Source of the DNA: an uncultured Eubacteriales bacterium
GTDB taxonomy: Bacteria > Bacillota > Clostridia > Oscillospirales > CAG-272
DNA: 40,904 nt
NCBI GenBank assembly: GCA_900546695.1
Contig: URDX01000014.1
Location: forward strand, 1 to 40,904
Direction of reading: 5' to 3'
The number at the start of each line of letters is the position of its first letter. The first letter of the stretch is position 1. The notes below the pieces were generated by a model that saw nothing but the letters and a program-made list of their open reading frames with translations, made no database searches and was not told the DNA's origin. This document shows positions 33,335 to 40,904 of the stretch, one piece after another. The translations under genes and the position numbers were made by a program.

Positions 33335-35542
33335 TCAGAGGCCCGCGCGATAGAAATTGATAAGGCAGCCGCAGAGAATTATCTTCTTCTCATCATCGGT
33401 CAGCGGTGCGAGACCGAGCGTTATCTTTTTATATGCGCCGTCGGCGGAGATGACATATGCGTCGAACTCGGGCGTGCCTGCCGATACGACCTCGCGGATA
33501 TTCGGGACGTACAGAACATCGCCGAGCGCGAAGGTGCTCTCGCCGTTGCCGCCATAGAGGAAGGGGAGCATGCCCCAGTTGATGAGGTTGCTGCGATAGC
33601 GCTTTGTTGCATACTCGCGTGCAACATTGCAGTTTCCGCCGAGCACGCGCTGGCAGGAAGCAGCCTGCTCACGTGCAGAGCCGTCGCCGGGCTTGACCGC
33701 ATATACGGCGCTGCCGCAGGAGAGCTTTTCGGGTGCTGTCTCACCGCGCGCGGCGGAGATGTCGGCGATAGCTCCGAGTACTTCGCCCGAGGGTGCTGCG
33801 CCGTGTGCCGCCTTTGCTCTGCCGACATATCCGGGGTCCTTACGGGAGAGTGTGAACTCTGCAAGACCGAGCGGATTTGAACGGTAGGACGAGGTCTCGC
33901 CCGATGGGATGAGCTCGTCGGTGGTGGTGACGGGGTCGGTAATTACCGAGCAGACGGAGGAGATGAGCGCGTCGCCAAGCTCGGAAATTTCGGGCCAGTC
34001 GGTGATGTTAGGACCGAAAACAAGCTGCTCGTTCTCATCCGCGTGACCGTATCCGTTATAGAAGCGGCTGCGGTATGCGGCATCGTCGTATGTGGGCTTA
34101 TGCGTCGGCAGCTCGGTGCCGAGCGCGGAGGTAAGGCGACCGCCGTTCTTTGCCGTTGCGGCGATGCTGCGCGCATCCATAAGTGCTACATATGCGCTCT
34201 GACCCGCACCGGGCTTGCTGCCCTCGCGGTTCGGGAAGTTTCTTGTCGTATGGCGGATGCTCAGCGCGCCGTTTGACGGAACATCACCCGCGCCGAAGCA
34301 GGGCCCGCAGAATGCAGAACGGACGGTAACGCCGGAATCGAGCAGCGAGCTTATCGCGCCCTCTGCGATGAGTGCGGAGAATACGGGCTGGCTCGCGGGA
34401 TATGCCGACATCGCGAAAGCACCCTGACCGATGCTGCCCCCGCCGAGAATGTCGGCAGCGGCGCAGAGGTTGTCGTACGTACCGCCCGCGCAGCCTGCGA
34501 TAACGCCCTGATCTACCCACAGCGAGCCGTCATGTATCTTGGGCAGCAGCTGCTCGAGACCCGCCTCGCGGAGAACGCGCTCGGGGTCCTCGATGACCTC
34601 GCGGAGCGCATATGCATTTGAGGGGTGGGAGGGCAGTGCAATCATCGGCTCGATTTCGGAGAGGTTGACCTCGAGAACGCCGTCATAGCCCGCGCCGTCT
34701 GCAGGGGAGAGCTTGCGGTAGTCGCCCTGTCTGCCGTGCAGCTCGAGATATGCCTTTGTCTCGTCGTCGGTCGCCCATACGGAGGACAGACATGCGGTCT
34801 CGGTGGTCATAACGTCGATGCCGTTGCGGTATTCGATGGGCAGCGATGCAACACCGTCGCCGAAGAATTCCATTATCTTATTCTTGACAAAGCCGCATTC
34901 AAACACCCTGCCTATAATTGCGATGGCAACGTCCTGCGGGCCTACGCCTGGACGCGGTGCGCCCGTCATATGAACGGCTATCACCTCGGGCGCGGGAATG
35001 TCGTATGTGCGGCAGAGCAGCTGCTTTACAAGCTCGGGTCCGCCCTCACCCATGGCAACGGTGCCGAGAGCGCCGTAGCGCGTATGGCTGTCCGAGCCGA
35101 GTATCATCTTTCCGCAGCCCGCGAAGCACTCACGCATTACCGAGTGAATGACCGCCTGATGTGCGGGAACGTAGATACCGCCGTACTTCTTTGCAGCGGA
35201 GAGACCGAAAACATGGTCGTCCTCGTTTATTGTTCCGCCGACGGCGCAAAGGCTGTTGTGGCAGTTTGTGAGCACGTAGGGTATCGGGAACTTCTTCAGC
35301 CCGCTCGCGCGTGCCGTCTGAATGATGCCGACGTATGTAATGTCGTGCGATGCCATCGCGTCAAAACGAATGCGCAGATCGGTCGTATCCTCTGTTATCG
35401 GCGACTCGTTGTGCGACGAGAGAATGGAGTATGCGATGGTCTTTAAGCGGTCGGCCGGCTTGACTGCGGCGGGTGTGAGCTTTCCCTCCGAGCAGATGTG
35501 TCCGCCCTCGACGAGGGTCACGCCCTTGTAGCTTGATTTCAT
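33335..35542 (-). CDS. Aconitase-family hydratase
   Basis: A 735-residue member of the aconitase/isopropylmalate isomerase superfamily. The three core domains are seen: SDSHTRYGALGTVAMGEGG near residue 148, the cluster region GCAGGTYDN, FCGPCFGAGDVPSNGA with two cluster cysteines, and a swivelling domain with GGNCNVAREYATKRYRSNLINWG near the end, including the usual NLINWGMLPF. It is close to the single-polypeptide 'hydratase' group of Clostridia; the substrate could be aconitate/citrate or a related 2-methylcitrate or homoaconitate acid. GAAAGGAAAAG precedes the ATG. A consensus promoter lies upstream, divergent from the 2-hydroxyacid dehydrogenase. Confidence 0.9.
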   Translation of the reverse strand: MKSSYKGVTLVEGGHICSEGKLTPAAVKPADRLKTIAYSILSSHNESPITEDTTDLRIRFDAMASHDITYVGIIQTARASGLKKFPIPYVLTNCHNSLCAVGGTINEDDHVFGLSAAKKYGGIYVPAHQAVIHSVMRECFAGCGKMILGSDSHTRYGALGTVAMGEGGPELVKQLLCRTYDIPAPEVIAVHMTGAPRPGVGPQDVAIAIIGRVFECGFVKNKIMEFFGDGVASLPIEYRNGIDVMTTETACLSSVWATDDETKAYLELHGRQGDYRKLSPADGAGYDGVLEVNLSEIEPMIALPSHPSNAYALREVIEDPERVLREAGLEQLLPKIHDGSLWVDQGVIAGCAGGTYDNLCAAADILGGGSIGQGAFAMSAYPASQPVFSALIAEGAISSLLDSGVTVRSAFCGPCFGAGDVPSNGALSIRHTTRNFPNREGSKPGAGQSAYVALMDARSIAATAKNGGRLTSALGTELPTHKPTYDDAAYRSRFYNGYGHADENEQLVFGPNITDWPEISELGDALISSVCSVITDPVTTTDELIPSGETSSYRSNPLGLAEFTLSRKDPGYVGRAKAAHGAAPSGEVLGAIADISAARGETAPEKLSCGSAVYAVKPGDGSAREQAASCQRVLGGNCNVAREYATKRYRSNLINWGMLPFLYGGNGESTFALGDVLYVPNIREVVSAGTPEFDAYVISADGAYKKITLGLAPLTDDEKKIILCGCLINFYRAGL

Positions 35543-35592
35543 AGGCTTTTCCTTTCCGAAACTGATGCTTTGAAAAAATAATCTTACCTTTG

Positions 35593-35621
35593 ATTATACC
35601 CGAGATTTTTTCTTTTGTCAA
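35593..35621 (-). promoter_or_regulatory. Consensus promoter of the hydratase gene
   Basis: Minus strand TTGACA (35621-35616), 17-nt spacer, TATAAT (35598-35593), about 50 nt before the start. Confidence 0.9.
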
Positions 35622-35623
35622 TA

Positions 35624-35652
35624 TTGCGGGCGTTGCGTGTTTGTGGTAAAAT
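35624..35652 (+). promoter_or_regulatory. Likely promoter of the 2-hydroxyacid dehydrogenase
   Basis: TTGCGG (35624-35629), 17-nt spacer, TAAAAT (35647-35652). The -35 box is weak. It lies back to back with the hydratase promoter, 3 nt apart, so the two may be controlled together. Confidence 0.5.
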
Positions 35653-35709
35653 GATGGGGTAAACGCAGATGGCGCATATAATGCAACGCTGCGGACGACG
35701 GAGGAAAAT

Positions 35710-36747
35710 ATGGTAAATGCAGTGCTGACCGACTCAGAGTCGGTATTTGATACAGAGGTAACGCCCGATTCGCTCGGGCTTGACGCAGGGCGCTTTGATG
35801 TGCGTGTGTACACCGCGGGAACGCAGCAGGAGCTCATCGAGCGAATGCGCGATGCGGAGATAGTTCTGTGCAACCGCGCCCGCATAGGCGCGGCGGAGAT
35901 GGATGCGGCACCGCGGCTGCGGATGATAGCGGTGTTTGCGACAGGCTATGACAAGATAGATATCGCCGCTGCGCGCGAGCGGGGCATCGCCGTGTGCAAT
36001 GTCCCCGGCTACTCGACGGAGGCGGTGGCGCAGCACACCCTCTCGCTTATGCTTGCACTTGTCGACAGGATAACCGAGGCTGCGGATGCGCCCGTCGGTG
36101 AGTCGGCGCTCTCGCATCTGCCGCTGCCGCGCTATTGTCTCAGCGGAAAAAGGCTCGGTATAATCGGGCTCGGCGCTATCGGTAGAAGGGTCGCTCAGCT
36201 CGCCTCCGCTTTCGGTATGAAGGTGTACGCTGCTGAGCATCTCGGAGCGGTATCGTCGGTCGGCAGCAGTCCGAAATCGGGTGTAACATCATCGGTCGGC
36301 GGCGCTGTTGAAGTTCTGTCCCCGAACGTCGGCGCGGCTGAGCGTGACGGCGGGATAAGCAGACTGCCGCTGCCGCAGCTGCTCGCGGAGAGCGACATTA
36401 TCTCGCTGCACTGCCCGCTCACCGAGCAGAGCAGACACATCATAAATGCCGATGCCGTCGCGCACATGAAGGACGGTTCGATGCTGATAAATACCGCGCG
36501 CGGGGCGCTTGTCGACGAGACGGCTCTCGCCGCTGCGCTGCGGTCGGGAAAGCTTGCGGGAGCTGCGGCGGATGTGACCGAGACCGAGCCTACCCCCGCC
36601 GACTGCCCGCTGCGCACCGCGCCGAACTGCATTCTGACCCCGCATGTCGCATGGGCGTGCGGCGACGCGCGCAGGGCTCTTATGACCGAGGTGCGGGAGA
36701 ATATCGAGGCGTTTCTGCGCGGCGAGCGACGCAATCGCGTCGACTGA
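35710..36747 (+). CDS. D-isomer specific 2-hydroxyacid dehydrogenase
   Basis: A 345-residue NAD-dependent dehydrogenase. The Rossmann fold has RLGIIGLGAIGRRVAQLA near residue 146, and the catalytic trio appears as Arg in INTARGALVDE, Glu in TETEP and His in TPHVAWA. The N-terminal catalytic half includes VFATGYDKIDIAAARERG and NVPGYSTEAVAQHTL. Members reduce glyoxylate, hydroxypyruvate or related acids; the substrate is not clear. An insertion of about 40 Ser/Gly/Val-rich residues follows the first Rossmann strand (about 178-220). GGAGGAAAAT precedes the ATG. Divergent from the hydratase gene. Confidence 0.92.
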   Translation: MVNAVLTDSESVFDTEVTPDSLGLDAGRFDVRVYTAGTQQELIERMRDAEIVLCNRARIGAAEMDAAPRLRMIAVFATGYDKIDIAAARERGIAVCNVPGYSTEAVAQHTLSLMLALVDRITEAADAPVGESALSHLPLPRYCLSGKRLGIIGLGAIGRRVAQLASAFGMKVYAAEHLGAVSSVGSSPKSGVTSSVGGAVEVLSPNVGAAERDGGISRLPLPQLLAESDIISLHCPLTEQSRHIINADAVAHMKDGSMLINTARGALVDETALAAALRSGKLAGAAADVTETEPTPADCPLRTAPNCILTPHVAWACGDARRALMTEVRENIEAFLRGERRNRVD

Positions 36748-36872
36748 CGCGGCAGCATATATTTATATATGACCCGCAACGTTTACGACACGCATTATTG
36801 TCGCCGGAGGTCTGCGGAAATGCATGGATCGTGCCGCGTGAAAATTTTTTTGATTTTTTTGAAAAAAACCTA

Positions 36873-36901
36873 TTGACAAGACTGATTCCGCGTGCTATAA
36901 T
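36873..36901 (+). promoter_or_regulatory. Consensus sigma-A promoter of trpXYZ
   Basis: TTGACA (36873-36878), 17-nt spacer, TATAAT (36896-36901). Transcription should start near 36908, just before the T-box stem I. Confidence 0.92.
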
Positions 36902-36907
36902 GCGGTA

Positions 36908-37186
36908 AACCGATGAGGAAGAGGAGTAATCCGGCACAACCTGTCAGGGAGAGAGTCGCGGACGGTGGAAGCGCGGCGGCAGGCGCAGGACGAATGGACT
37001 TCCGAGGGCAAACAGAAACGGCACAGCCTGAGTATGGGAGACGGAGTGTGGCTCTCCGTGATCAAAGGTCTGCATATGATTGTATGCGTAAGCGGGTGCG
37101 TAAAAGCATCAAGCCGGGTGGTACCGCAGGATTGTATATTTATCCTGTCCCAGCAAGAGATTGCAGGGACGGGATTTTTTGTTTTC
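36908..37186 (+). ncRNA. T-box riboswitch, tryptophan-specific (UGG specifier)
   Basis: The leader has T-box parts in order. Stem I closes with GGAAG (36917-36921) pairing CTTCC (36999-37003); the loop-E AGTA is at 36925-36928 and AGAGAG and GGTGG lie further up. Just before the closing strand reads GAA-TGG-A, so the specifier codon is UGG (36995-36997), tryptophan, followed by the usual purine. The T-box GGGTGGTACCGC is at 37116-37127 with bulge UGGU. A terminator follows. Uncharged tRNA-Trp should pair with the specifier and the bulge and favour antitermination, turning on the importer when tryptophan is short. Confidence 0.93.
37142..37186 (+). terminator. T-box terminator hairpin
   Basis: ATCCTGTCCC (37142-37151) pairs with GGGACGGGAT (37166-37175 region) with one G-U pair, extended by GCAA/TTGC; TTTTTTGTTTT follows. 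ATCCTG can alternatively pair with CAGGAT at the end of the T-box sequence. Confidence 0.88.
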
Positions 37187-37266
37187 TGCAAGCACCGTGA
37201 CGTACAATTTGAGCAAATACGAATATCGGAAGAAAAACAAAAACAAACAAAGAAAGGAACACCACC

Positions 37267-38343
37267 ATGAAAATGAAGAGATTCTTTACCGTACTTACCG
37301 CTGCACTTGCAGCCACCGCAACCCTTATTTCGCTCGCTTCCTGCGGAAATACTGCGGGCGGTGACGCAGAGACGACCGCAAGCGGCAGCGCGAGCGGCAC
37401 AAAGAACAGCTACCGCATCGGTATCTGCAACTACGTAGACGACGCATCACTCAACCAGATAGCAGAGAGCCTGCAGAACCGTCTCAAGGCGCGCGGCGCT
37501 GAGCTCGGTGTTGAGTTTACCGTCGACTACGACAACTGCAACGCAGATGCAAGCGTTATGGGTCAGATCATCTCGAACTTCCGGGCAGACAAGGTAGACC
37601 TTATGGTCGGTATCGCGACCCCCGTTGCAATGCAGATGCAGGCGGCGACAGAGGAGAGCGGAACTCCCGTTGTATTCGCAGCGGTATCCGACCCCGTCGG
37701 CTGCAAGCTCGTTTCTTCGCTCGAGACTCCCGGCGCTAATATCACGGGTACCTCCGATTACCTCGATACCCGTTCGGTGCTCGACCTTATCTTTGCACTT
37801 AAGCCCGATACCGCAAAGGTCGGTCTGCTCTATGACGTAGGTCAGGATTCGTCCGCTACTCCTATCGCAGAGGCTAAGCAGTATCTCGAGTCTAAGAACG
37901 TTACCGTTATTGAGCGCACCGGCACAAACGCAGAGGAAGTTACCCTTGCCGCTCAGGCACTCGTTGCAGACGGCGTTGACGCTGTATTCACTCCTACCGA
38001 TAACACGATAATGAAGTCCGAGCTCTCCATCTATACCATCTTTGAGGAGGCAGGCATCCCGCACTTCACGGGCGCGGATTCCTTCGCACTTAACGGCGCA
38101 TTCCTCGGCTACGGCGTTGACTATGTAAACCTCGGTGAGAATACCGCTGATATGATAGTTTCCATCCTCGTTGACGGCAAGGATCCCGCAACTACTCCCG
38201 TTATGACCTTCGACAACGGTACCGCGACGGTAAACGAGGAGGTCTGCGCAACGCTCGGCTATGACTTTGCAACCGTCTCAGAGACCTTCGCTCCCTTCTG
38301 CACGAAGGTCCAGGCTATCAAGACCGCAGAGAGCTTCAGCTGA
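37267..38343 (+). CDS. trpX: Tryptophan ABC importer, substrate-binding lipoprotein
   Basis: A 358-residue lipoprotein of the PF04392-type periplasmic-binding fold. The signal peptide MKMKRFFTVLTAALAATATL ends in the lipobox LASC, with Cys26 as the lipid-bearing residue, followed by a Gly/Ala/Thr spacer. The body begins YRIGICNYVDDASLNQIAE and contains LMVGIATPVAMQMQAATEE and VFAAVSDPVGCKLVSS, typical of the TrpX-like group. It binds the ligand outside the membrane and hands it to the permease. The UGG T-box upstream supports tryptophan as ligand. AAAGGAACACC precedes the ATG. First gene of the operon. Confidence 0.88.
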   Translation: MKMKRFFTVLTAALAATATLISLASCGNTAGGDAETTASGSASGTKNSYRIGICNYVDDASLNQIAESLQNRLKARGAELGVEFTVDYDNCNADASVMGQIISNFRADKVDLMVGIATPVAMQMQAATEESGTPVVFAAVSDPVGCKLVSSLETPGANITGTSDYLDTRSVLDLIFALKPDTAKVGLLYDVGQDSSATPIAEAKQYLESKNVTVIERTGTNAEEVTLAAQALVADGVDAVFTPTDNTIMKSELSIYTIFEEAGIPHFTGADSFALNGAFLGYGVDYVNLGENTADMIVSILVDGKDPATTPVMTFDNGTATVNEEVCATLGYDFATVSETFAPFCTKVQAIKTAESFS

Positions 38344-38579
38344 TTGGATTTTACTAAAAGATTATGATGTATCGCCCGTCGCAGTGCTGCCGGGATCGCC
38401 GCATGGCGGCGGGCGTGCTGAGGACTGAACGACGCTCATACAGTTGCGCGGAATGACGTGCATACAGAAGCGACGGAACGAACGCAGCACAAAGGCGTGC
38501 GGCACATATTGTATGCCGTCTGCACAGACGCGGCGGCGCTCTACGCCGTACCGCAAACGACACAAAACGGAGAATTATT
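38344..38579 (+). other. Gap between trpX and trpY with hairpins
   Basis: No supported gene in 236 nt. GCCCGTCGC (38374-38382) can pair with GCGGCGGGC near 38407-38415, and an alternative inner GCCGC/GCGGC hairpin overlaps it. There is no long T-run. Such a gap often lowers the downstream genes relative to the abundant binding protein; this is inferred, not shown. Confidence 0.45.
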
Positions 38580-39506
38580 ATGGATCTGTCAACCGTACTT
38601 GACCTTGTTCAGACGGCGCTTGAGCTCGGACTGTGTACCTCACTTACCGTGCTTGCGCTCTTTCTCAGCTATTCGATGCTGAATGTCTGCGACCTGTCGA
38701 CCGACGGCTGCTTTACCCTCGGTGCTGCGGTAGGCGCGATGGTAGCGGTCTCGGGACACCCCTATCTTTCGATCTTCGCGGCTATGGCGGCGGGAATCAT
38801 CTCGGGCTTTGTCACCGCCTTTCTCCAGACAAAGATGGGCATCGACAGCCTGCTCGCGGGCATCATCGTAAACACGGGTCTTTACTCGATAAATATGGCG
38901 GTGATGGGAAACTCATCGCTCGTCAACATGAATACGACCGAGACGGTATACACCGTCGTCAAGGATGCGCTCAAGGGAACGCCGTTTGCGTCGTACTACA
39001 AGCTGATAGTTATCGGCGCGGCTGTGCTGCTCGTGATAGTATTTCTGTCGCTGTTTCTGCGCACGCGGCTCGGTCTCGCTATCCGCGCAACGGGCAATAA
39101 CCCCGACATGGTCCGCTCCTCGTCGATAAACCCCGTATTTACGACTATCGTCGGTCTGTGCGTCGCTAATGCATTTACCGCGCTCTCGGGCTGCCTTCTG
39201 ACGCAGTCGCAGAAGTCGGTCAGCATTGATACGGGCTCGGGCATGGTGACGATAGCGCTCGCGTCGCTGCTTATCGGCAGAGCGTTTTTCGGACGCGGAA
39301 AGATTCCGCTGCGCGCCGTAGGCGTTGTTATCGGCTCGGTCGTTTTCCGCCTTGTCTACACGGTAGCGCTCCGCTTCAATATACCCGCTTACATGCTTAA
39401 GCTCGTTTCCTCGGTTATCGTTATCATCGCAATCTCGGGACCGTATCTGCGTCGGCAGCTGCCTATCGTTATCAAACGCATCAGAGCGGGAAGAGGGGAG
39501 GCATAA
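38580..39506 (+). CDS. trpY: Tryptophan ABC importer, membrane permease
   Basis: A 308-residue inner-membrane permease of the branched-chain/ribose type (PF02653), with about eight or nine helices. Conserved parts are DLSTDGCFTLGAAVGAM near residue 38, the GLAIRATGNNPDMVRSS loop that couples to the ATPase, and SIDTGSGMVTIALASLLIGR. It forms the channel for the ligand bound by TrpX. ACGGAGAATTATT before the ATG supplies the ribosome binding site. Two nt separate it from trpZ. Confidence 0.9.
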   Translation: MDLSTVLDLVQTALELGLCTSLTVLALFLSYSMLNVCDLSTDGCFTLGAAVGAMVAVSGHPYLSIFAAMAAGIISGFVTAFLQTKMGIDSLLAGIIVNTGLYSINMAVMGNSSLVNMNTTETVYTVVKDALKGTPFASYYKLIVIGAAVLLVIVFLSLFLRTRLGLAIRATGNNPDMVRSSSINPVFTTIVGLCVANAFTALSGCLLTQSQKSVSIDTGSGMVTIALASLLIGRAFFGRGKIPLRAVGVVIGSVVFRLVYTVALRFNIPAYMLKLVSSVIVIIAISGPYLRRQLPIVIKRIRAGRGEA

Positions 39507-39508
39507 GG

Positions 39509-40300
39509 ATGGGAATGCTTGAAATTAAGGGCCTGCGCAAGGTTTTCGGCGCCGGGACCGTCGATGAGCACACCGCGCTTGACGGCATCGACCTCGATAT
39601 AGAACGCGGTCAGTTTGTGACCGTAATAGGCTCAAACGGTGCGGGAAAATCCACCCTCTTTAATGCTATCTGCGGCAACTTTCCGATAGATGCGGGCAGG
39701 ATAATGCTCGACGGCGAGAATATCACTCACCGCCCCGACTATAAGCGTGCGCGCGTTATCGGCAGACTTTTTCAGGACCCGATGCGCGGCAGCGCGCCCG
39801 GAATGAGCATCGAAGAGAATCTTGCGCTTGCCGCAGGTACGGGCTCGTGGCTGAGCAGCATAAAGCGCAGCGACCGTCAGCGCTTCCGTGAGATACTGCG
39901 CGAGCTCGATATGGGGCTTGAGGACCGTATGACGCAGCCCGTCGGTCTGCTCTCGGGCGGACAGCGTCAGGCGCTGACGCTGATGATGGCGACCGTCAAC
40001 CCGCCTAAACTGCTGCTGCTCGACGAGCACACCGCCGCGCTCGATCCCGCGACGGCGGCGAAGGTGCTGGATCTTTCCGACCGCATCGTGCAGGAGAATG
40101 GACTCACCACCATGATGATCACCCACAACATGAAGGACGCCATCCGCCACGGAAACCGGCTCATCATGATGAACAAGGGCGAGATCATCTTCGACTGCCG
40201 CGGCGAGGAGAAAGCGAAGCTGACCGTGGAAGAACTGCTCGAAAAATTCGTGCAGATCTCCGGCAGCACGCTGGATAATGACCGCGCGCTGCTCGGCTGA
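39509..40300 (+). CDS. trpZ: Tryptophan ABC importer, ATP-binding protein
   Basis: A 263-residue ABC ATPase that energises the permease. Walker A GSNGAGKST (residues 41-49), Q-loop LFQDPMRG, signature LLSGGQRQAL near 148, Walker B LLLLDEHTAALDP (EHT, an unusual D-loop start in this group) and the switch histidine ITHN are present. GAGGGGAGGCATAAGG provides the ribosome binding site. The codon choice changes inside the gene: six of twelve Ile codons before about 40050 are ATA, none of seven after. The protein stays coherent across that point. Followed by a terminator. Confidence 0.92.
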   Translation: MGMLEIKGLRKVFGAGTVDEHTALDGIDLDIERGQFVTVIGSNGAGKSTLFNAICGNFPIDAGRIMLDGENITHRPDYKRARVIGRLFQDPMRGSAPGMSIEENLALAAGTGSWLSSIKRSDRQRFREILRELDMGLEDRMTQPVGLLSGGQRQALTLMMATVNPPKLLLLDEHTAALDPATAAKVLDLSDRIVQENGLTTMMITHNMKDAIRHGNRLIMMNKGEIIFDCRGEEKAKLTVEELLEKFVQISGSTLDNDRALLG

Positions 40301-40311
40301 ATCAACAAACA

Positions 40312-40346
40312 AAAATTGCCGGAGGGAAATTCCCTCCGGCAATTTT
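40312..40346 (+). terminator. Terminator of trpXYZ
   Basis: Seventeen-bp perfect inverted repeat AAAATTGCCGGAGGGAA / TTCCCTCCGGCAATTTT around a single A (inner pairs will open to make the loop). T-run TTTTC at the 3' side. Confidence 0.85.
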
Positions 40347-40389
40347 CAGTCTCGCAGCATTTGCGCCGCGGCGGGCCGCGGCCTGTTTC

Positions 40390-40422
40390 AAACGGGAGCC
40401 CCGCACAGCGGGACTCCCGTTT
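40390..40422 (-). terminator. Hairpin after the lectin-like gene
   Basis: AAACGGGAG-CCCGC / GCGGG-CTCCCGTTT stem just beyond the stop codon of the leftward gene. The T-run on the minus strand is short (TTTG), so it may be a weak terminator or mRNA end hairpin. Confidence 0.6.
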
Positions 40423-40428
40423 GACAAA

Positions 40429-40904
40429 TTACCACATCTGGCAGACAAAGCCGACGTTGTCGCCGTAGAAGGCGTAAAAGTCGAGCAGCGGGTTTTCGCG
40501 GCTGTCGTTATAGTACCAGCCGTCCTCGCGCCGCCACATCATGAGATAGTTCTCCGGCGCGTTGTCGCCGATGTCGATGCCGGACGGTTCGCCCTCGTCC
40601 CAACGGAAGAAGGTGATGATCTCGCCATCGGTATCGCGCCAGTTGCCGTCCGCCTGGCGCTCTGCGCCGAGCCAGACATAGTTGCATTTGGCGCTCGTGC
40701 ACACGCGGACGATCTCGTTATACTCATCCTCCGTCATGGGCACCGCCAGCGTACCGCCGAGCTCCTCGCAGCGCTGCTGCGCCTGCGTCCAGCTCACGTT
40801 TTCGGCATAGACGACATAGCGCGGGCCCTTCGGCGTGGGCGACGGCGTCGGGTCCGGCGTAGCGGTCGGCGTCGGGGTGGGGATCTGCGTCGGTTCGGGC
40901 GTGG
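40429..40904 (-). CDS. C-type lectin-domain protein, C-terminal part (gene runs out of the window)
   Basis: A C-terminal fragment of about 157 residues; the 5' end lies beyond 40904, so the GTG at 40797 is not the real start. The frame first codes a linker of TP repeats (TPTPTATPDPTPSPTP), then KGPRYVVYAENVSW. The C-type lectin fold follows: WTQAQQRCEELGGTLAVP, YVWLGAERQADGNWRDTDGE, FRWDEGEPSG, WYYND and VGFVCQMW, with the paired cysteines and WxGL-like signature. Such domains bind sugars or proteins and are usually on secreted or surface proteins; the Pro/Thr linker supports this. Ile codons are all ATC (5 of 5), as in the end of trpZ. Confidence 0.85.
   Translation of the reverse strand, partial: TPEPTQIPTPTPTATPDPTPSPTPKGPRYVVYAENVSWTQAQQRCEELGGTLAVPMTEDEYNEIVRVCTSAKCNYVWLGAERQADGNWRDTDGEIITFFRWDEGEPSGIDIGDNAPENYLMMWRREDGWYYNDSRENPLLDFYAFYGDNVGFVCQMW

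Noticed and set aside
1..40904. CRISPR array, tRNA or rRNA gene
   Set aside because: No regularly spaced repeats with unique spacers were found; the only repeats are the short left-end cluster and the in-gene 27-bp repeats. No cloverleaf or rRNA sequence was recognised in the gaps.

Overview
The window looks like a chromosomal segment of an endospore-forming, low-motility-signal Clostridia (Firmicutes) with a fairly GC-rich genome. Evidence: forespore genes (spoVAC/D/E and the spoIIAA-spoIIAB-sigF operon), a T-box riboswitch, Gram-positive type ribosome binding sites (AAAGGAGG-like), many near-consensus vegetative promoters of the TTGACA-17-TATAAT type, a lipoprotein-anchored ABC binding protein and frequent ATA isoleucine codons. 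The genus cannot be told from the sequence. No rRNA, tRNA or CRISPR array was seen.

Layout. Positions 1-700 are more AT-rich and look like the edge of a mobile element: a truncated leftward reading frame with a good ribosome binding site, a ~400 nt structured-looking leader, a strong hairpin terminator, and five GTTGTCCCC-type repeats. Then come leftward rpsI/rplM with a consensus promoter and a leftward MFS transporter with a possible leader peptide. From 3.5 to 7.2 kb lies the spoVA cluster (DPA uptake into the spore), unusually split by wecB (UDP-GlcNAc 2-epimerase), which has its own promoter and terminator. From 7.3 to 11.0 kb are an orphan acyl carrier protein, mannitol-1-phosphate dehydrogenase, a CE15-like esterase and purine nucleoside phosphorylase. 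A TrmO-like gene (left) and a DUF362 ferredoxin-ispE unit (right) diverge from two antiparallel promoters sharing the same 32 bp. From 14.3 to 16.8 kb is a bacterial tyrosine-kinase module (phosphatase, membrane modulator, kinase) without glycan genes, followed by radC.

The second half carries a leftward AGCS symporter and the sporulation sigma-F operon, then the rightward miaB-ricA-like-mutS-mutL-tgt block (the same order as Bacillus ymcB-ymcA-cotE-mutS-mutL, minus cotE), fucU, and a shortened comEC. A leftward small acidic protein and an aconitase-family hydratase follow, with a divergent 2-hydroxyacid dehydrogenase. The final operon is a trpXYZ-type ABC importer behind a T-box riboswitch whose specifier codon reads UGG (Trp), so uncharged tRNA-Trp should switch on tryptophan uptake. 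At the right edge a leftward C-type lectin-like protein with a Pro/Thr linker runs out of the window.

Two threads run through the window. First, several housekeeping proteins (ACP, RadC, AGCS symporter, MutL, 2-hydroxyacid dehydrogenase) carry extra low-complexity tails, loops or linkers. Second, both ends look mosaic: the left edge by composition and repeats, the right edge by an abrupt change of isoleucine codon choice in the middle of trpZ, which could be recombination or a chimeric assembly. I found no clear new multi-gene system; the least explained stretch is the left-end element.
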